A DNA stretch of 16,417 nucleotides from NCBI GenBank assembly GCA_964544265.1, contig CAZJBD010000039.1, positions 1 through 16,417 of the forward strand. The letters are read 5' to 3'. Below are positions 14,744 to 16,417 of the stretch, piece after piece (positions within the stretch are counted from its first letter, which is position 1; each line of letters opens with the position of its first letter). The position numbers and the translations under genes are program-made. Source of the DNA: JALHVH01 sp964544265 (GTDB lineage: Bacteria; Acidobacteriota; Aminicenantia; Aminicenantales; Saccharicenantaceae). The notes beneath the pieces are model-generated. The model saw only the letters and a program-made list of their open reading frames with translations. It made no database searches and was not told the DNA's origin.

Positions 14744-15949
14744 ATGGACAGCAAAGACCTCATCCTCGTTGAAGACATCTATGGCGCCCATAACTACCAT
14801 CCCCTGGATGTCGTCATCAGCAAGGCCAAAGGGATCTGGATGTGGGATGTGGAGGGGAAGAAGCACCTCGACTTCCTGAGCGCCTACTCAGCGGTCAACC
14901 AGGGACACTGCCACCCCAGAATCATCAAAGCCCTAAGAGACCAAGCCAGGAACCTGACTCTGACCTCCAGGGCCTTCCGCAATGACCAATGGCCCCTTCT
15001 GGCTAAAGAACTCTGCGATTGGACCGGGTACAACATGGTCCTGCCCATGAACTCAGGGGCTGAGGCCGTAGAGACGGCCATCAAGGCCGCCCGCAAATGG
15101 GGCTATCAAAAAAAGGGCATTCCGGATGGCCAAGCCGAGATTATTGCCTGCTCCAACAATTTCCACGGCCGGACGGTGACCATTGTCAGTTTTTCCACCG
15201 AGCCCCTTTATCGCGACGACTATGGCCCTTTCACGCCCGGATTCCTCATCATTCCTTACGGCGATGCCGATGCCTTGGAAAAAGCGATCACTCCAAACAC
15301 CGCTGCGTTTATCGTTGAACCCATCCAGGCCGAGGCGGGCATCTTGATCCCCCCCCAGGGATATCTCAAAAAAGCTAAGGAGGTCTGCGAGAAGAGCAAT
15401 GTCCTGTTCATCGCCGACGAGATCCAGACAGGATTAGGGCGTGTCGGAAGGCTCTTTGCCTGCGACTACGAGGACGTCAAGCCCGACATGACCGTCATCG
15501 GCAAGTCTCTAGGCGGCGGCTGCTATCCTATCTCCGCCGTCTTGGCAAACCAGGATGTCCTGGGCGTCTTCAAGCCCGGCGAGCACGGTTCCACGTTCGG
15601 CGGGAATCCCCTGGCCTGCGCCGTGGCCCGTGAGGCCATTCGGGTGATCCAGGAAGAGAGGCTCGTCGAGAACGCGGTCGAACTGGGCAACTATTTCCTG
15701 GCCAAGCTCCGGACCATAAAAAGCAAGCACATTAAGGAGATCCGCGGCCGCGGCCTTCTCATCGGAGTCGAACTCCATCCGGAGGCCGGAGGGGCCAGGA
15801 GGTTCTGTGAAGAGCTGATGAAGGAAGGCCTCCTCTGCAAGGAGACCCACGAGAACGTCATCCGCTTCGCGCCGCCCCTGGTCTGCCGAGAAAAGGACCT
15901 CAACTGGGCCTACAAGCGGATCAAATCTGTTTTTAAACGACTTGCCTGA
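14744..15949 (+). CDS. rocD: ornithine aminotransferase
   Basis: This 401-aa class III PLP aminotransferase would convert ornithine and 2-oxoglutarate to glutamate-semialdehyde and glutamate, linking arginine and proline metabolism. GAHNYHPLDVVISKAKG (14-30) is the ornithine-aminotransferase N-terminal signature, including the Tyr that helps select ornithine, and AYSAVNQGHCHP (47-58) is also typical. MNSGAEAVE (102-110) binds the cofactor phosphate, D225 in ADEIQTG contacts the pyridine nitrogen, and K254 in IGKSLGGG is the Schiff-base lysine. The NYHPL element favours OAT over acetylornithine aminotransferase. An SD (AAGGAG) lies 8 nt before the ATG. It starts 42 bp after tRNA-Ser(GGA) with no terminator between, so both may share a transcript. 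Confidence 0.92.
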   Translation: MDSKDLILVEDIYGAHNYHPLDVVISKAKGIWMWDVEGKKHLDFLSAYSAVNQGHCHPRIIKALRDQARNLTLTSRAFRNDQWPLLAKELCDWTGYNMVLPMNSGAEAVETAIKAARKWGYQKKGIPDGQAEIIACSNNFHGRTVTIVSFSTEPLYRDDYGPFTPGFLIIPYGDADALEKAITPNTAAFIVEPIQAEAGILIPPQGYLKKAKEVCEKSNVLFIADEIQTGLGRVGRLFACDYEDVKPDMTVIGKSLGGGCYPISAVLANQDVLGVFKPGEHGSTFGGNPLACAVAREAIRVIQEERLVENAVELGNYFLAKLRTIKSKHIKEIRGRGLLIGVELHPEAGGARRFCEELMKEGLLCKETHENVIRFAPPLVCREKDLNWAYKRIKSVFKRLA

Positions 15950-15982
15950 AAATCGGCCTGTAGCCAGAGCAGGTCTTGGGGC

Positions 15983-16017
15983 CAAATGACATTTGTCGCC
16001 TTGATGGGACATGTTTT
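15983..16017. promoter_or_regulatory. candidate upstream activator sites for the sigma-54 promoter
   Basis: A perfect odd palindrome CAAATG-A-CATTTG (15983-15995) overlaps GACATTTGTC (15988-15997). A second GACAT-containing site, GACATGTTTT, starts exactly 20 bp later (16008-16017). Two similar half-sites two helical turns apart, about 60-90 bp upstream of the expected transcription start, is the arrangement used by bacterial enhancer-binding proteins. The regulator is not in the window. This is inference from layout. Confidence 0.4.
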
Positions 16018-16050
16018 GCGCCTATGGCCCGGGTTTCCTGGGAAGAGCCT

Positions 16051-16067
16051 TTGGCACGGATTTTGCT
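16051..16067 (+). promoter_or_regulatory. sigma-54 (RpoN) promoter
   Basis: TTGGCAC-N5-TTGCT matches the sigma-54 consensus, with the invariant GG (-24) and GC (-12) separated by the required 10 bp. The start is expected near 16078. A strong SD (AGGAGG, 16084-16089) and the ATG at 16098 follow directly. The match and its position immediately before a gene make chance unlikely. Confidence 0.85.
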
Positions 16068-16097
16068 TAAAACTCCGTTAGACAGGAGGAAAGCAAA

Positions 16098-16417
16098 ATG
16101 AAAAAATATGCCTGGATTGCGAGTTTCATAGCTCTCACCCTATCGGCCGCCTGCATCATCTATGTCCCCTACGACGAAGACGACAGACGCATTTCGCGCG
16201 GCCAGGTCTACGAGCGCGATTATGGGAAGGAACTGGACCAGGAATATTTCTACGACTATCTAGCACCCTACGGGACCTGGGTCAGTTATCCAGCGTATGG
16301 ATACGTCTGGGTGCCGCGCCACATGCAGCACGGTTGGCGGCCCTACACTTCCGGACGCTGGGTGTGGACCGACTACGGCTGGACCTGGGTTTCGGATTTC
16401 GAATGGGGTTGGGCGCC
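16098..16417 (+). CDS. Trp/Tyr-rich lipoprotein, DUF6600-like (3' end outside window)
   Basis: The first 106 codons are visible. Residues 1-19 form a lipoprotein signal peptide, with lipobox LSAAC (C19 lipidated), so the mature protein is anchored in the envelope. The mature part begins with an acidic/basic linker (DEDDRRISRGQVYERDYGKEL). It then has aromatic repeats: APYGTWVSYPAYGYVWVP followed by GWRPYTSGRWVWTDYGWTWVS and EWGWAP. This layout is what I recall of the DUF6600 family, for which no biochemical function is known. AGGAGG 8 nt upstream fixes the start. Expression from the sigma-54 promoter points to signal-dependent, possibly envelope-stress, control (inference). No relation to rocD upstream is evident; a 148-bp gap separates them. 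Confidence 0.82.
   Translation, partial: MKKYAWIASFIALTLSAACIIYVPYDEDDRRISRGQVYERDYGKELDQEYFYDYLAPYGTWVSYPAYGYVWVPRHMQHGWRPYTSGRWVWTDYGWTWVSDFEWGWA

Overview
The window (16,417 bp, GC-rich) reads as a chromosomal segment of a Gram-negative bacterium. It carries a beta-barrel outer-membrane protein, a lipoprotein, RND pump genes with a periplasmic adaptor, and a near-consensus sigma-54 promoter. Polyferredoxin genes and the small CxxC membrane peptide suggest an anaerobic or redox-versatile lifestyle. The mix of families (GH38 mannosidase, CD1871A-type peptide, DUF6600-type lipoprotein, RND-RND-MFP order) makes me lean towards an Acidobacteriota / Candidatus Aminicenantes-like lineage. That is an inference from family content; no marker gene here settles it.

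Layout. (1) 1-2071, plus strand: the 3' end of a GH38 alpha-mannosidase, a 44-aa CxxC membrane peptide, a NapH/NosR-type membrane polyferredoxin, and a small beta-barrel outer-membrane protein. Spacing is tight (21 bp, 12 bp, then a 4-bp ATGA overlap), so this looks like one operon. (2) 2068-2640, minus strand: a stand-alone secreted DsbD N-terminal domain protein, convergent on the barrel gene and sharing the stop tetranucleotide TTAA. (3) 2762-10147, plus strand: a translationally coupled RND permease / RND permease / membrane-fusion protein operon with no TolC-type channel. (4) 10218-15949: amino-acid metabolism and tRNA genes. These are a D-cysteine desulfhydrase/ACC-deaminase-family PLP enzyme, threonine synthase (minus strand), tadA, tRNA-Ser(CGA), a pair of 69-bp direct repeats, homoserine dehydrogenase, tRNA-Ser(GGA) and ornithine aminotransferase. 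(5) 15950-16417: an intergenic region with a sigma-54 promoter and possible upstream activator sites driving a Trp/Tyr-rich lipoprotein that runs off the window.

How the parts work together. Homoserine dehydrogenase and threonine synthase supply two steps of the aspartate-to-threonine route, although they lie on opposite strands and are separately transcribed. The pump operon could form a mixed-permease tripartite pump similar in principle to MdtABC, using an outer-membrane channel encoded elsewhere. The most speculative but most interesting grouping is at the left: a CxxC peptide with its thiols predicted on the periplasmic side, a membrane polyferredoxin, and a neighbouring periplasmic DsbD-alpha-like domain. 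Together these could form a route for passing electrons to periplasmic thiols without a classical DsbD/CcdA. The two places with unexplained non-coding structure are the repeat pair at 13207-13386 and the sigma-54 region at about 15983-16067.
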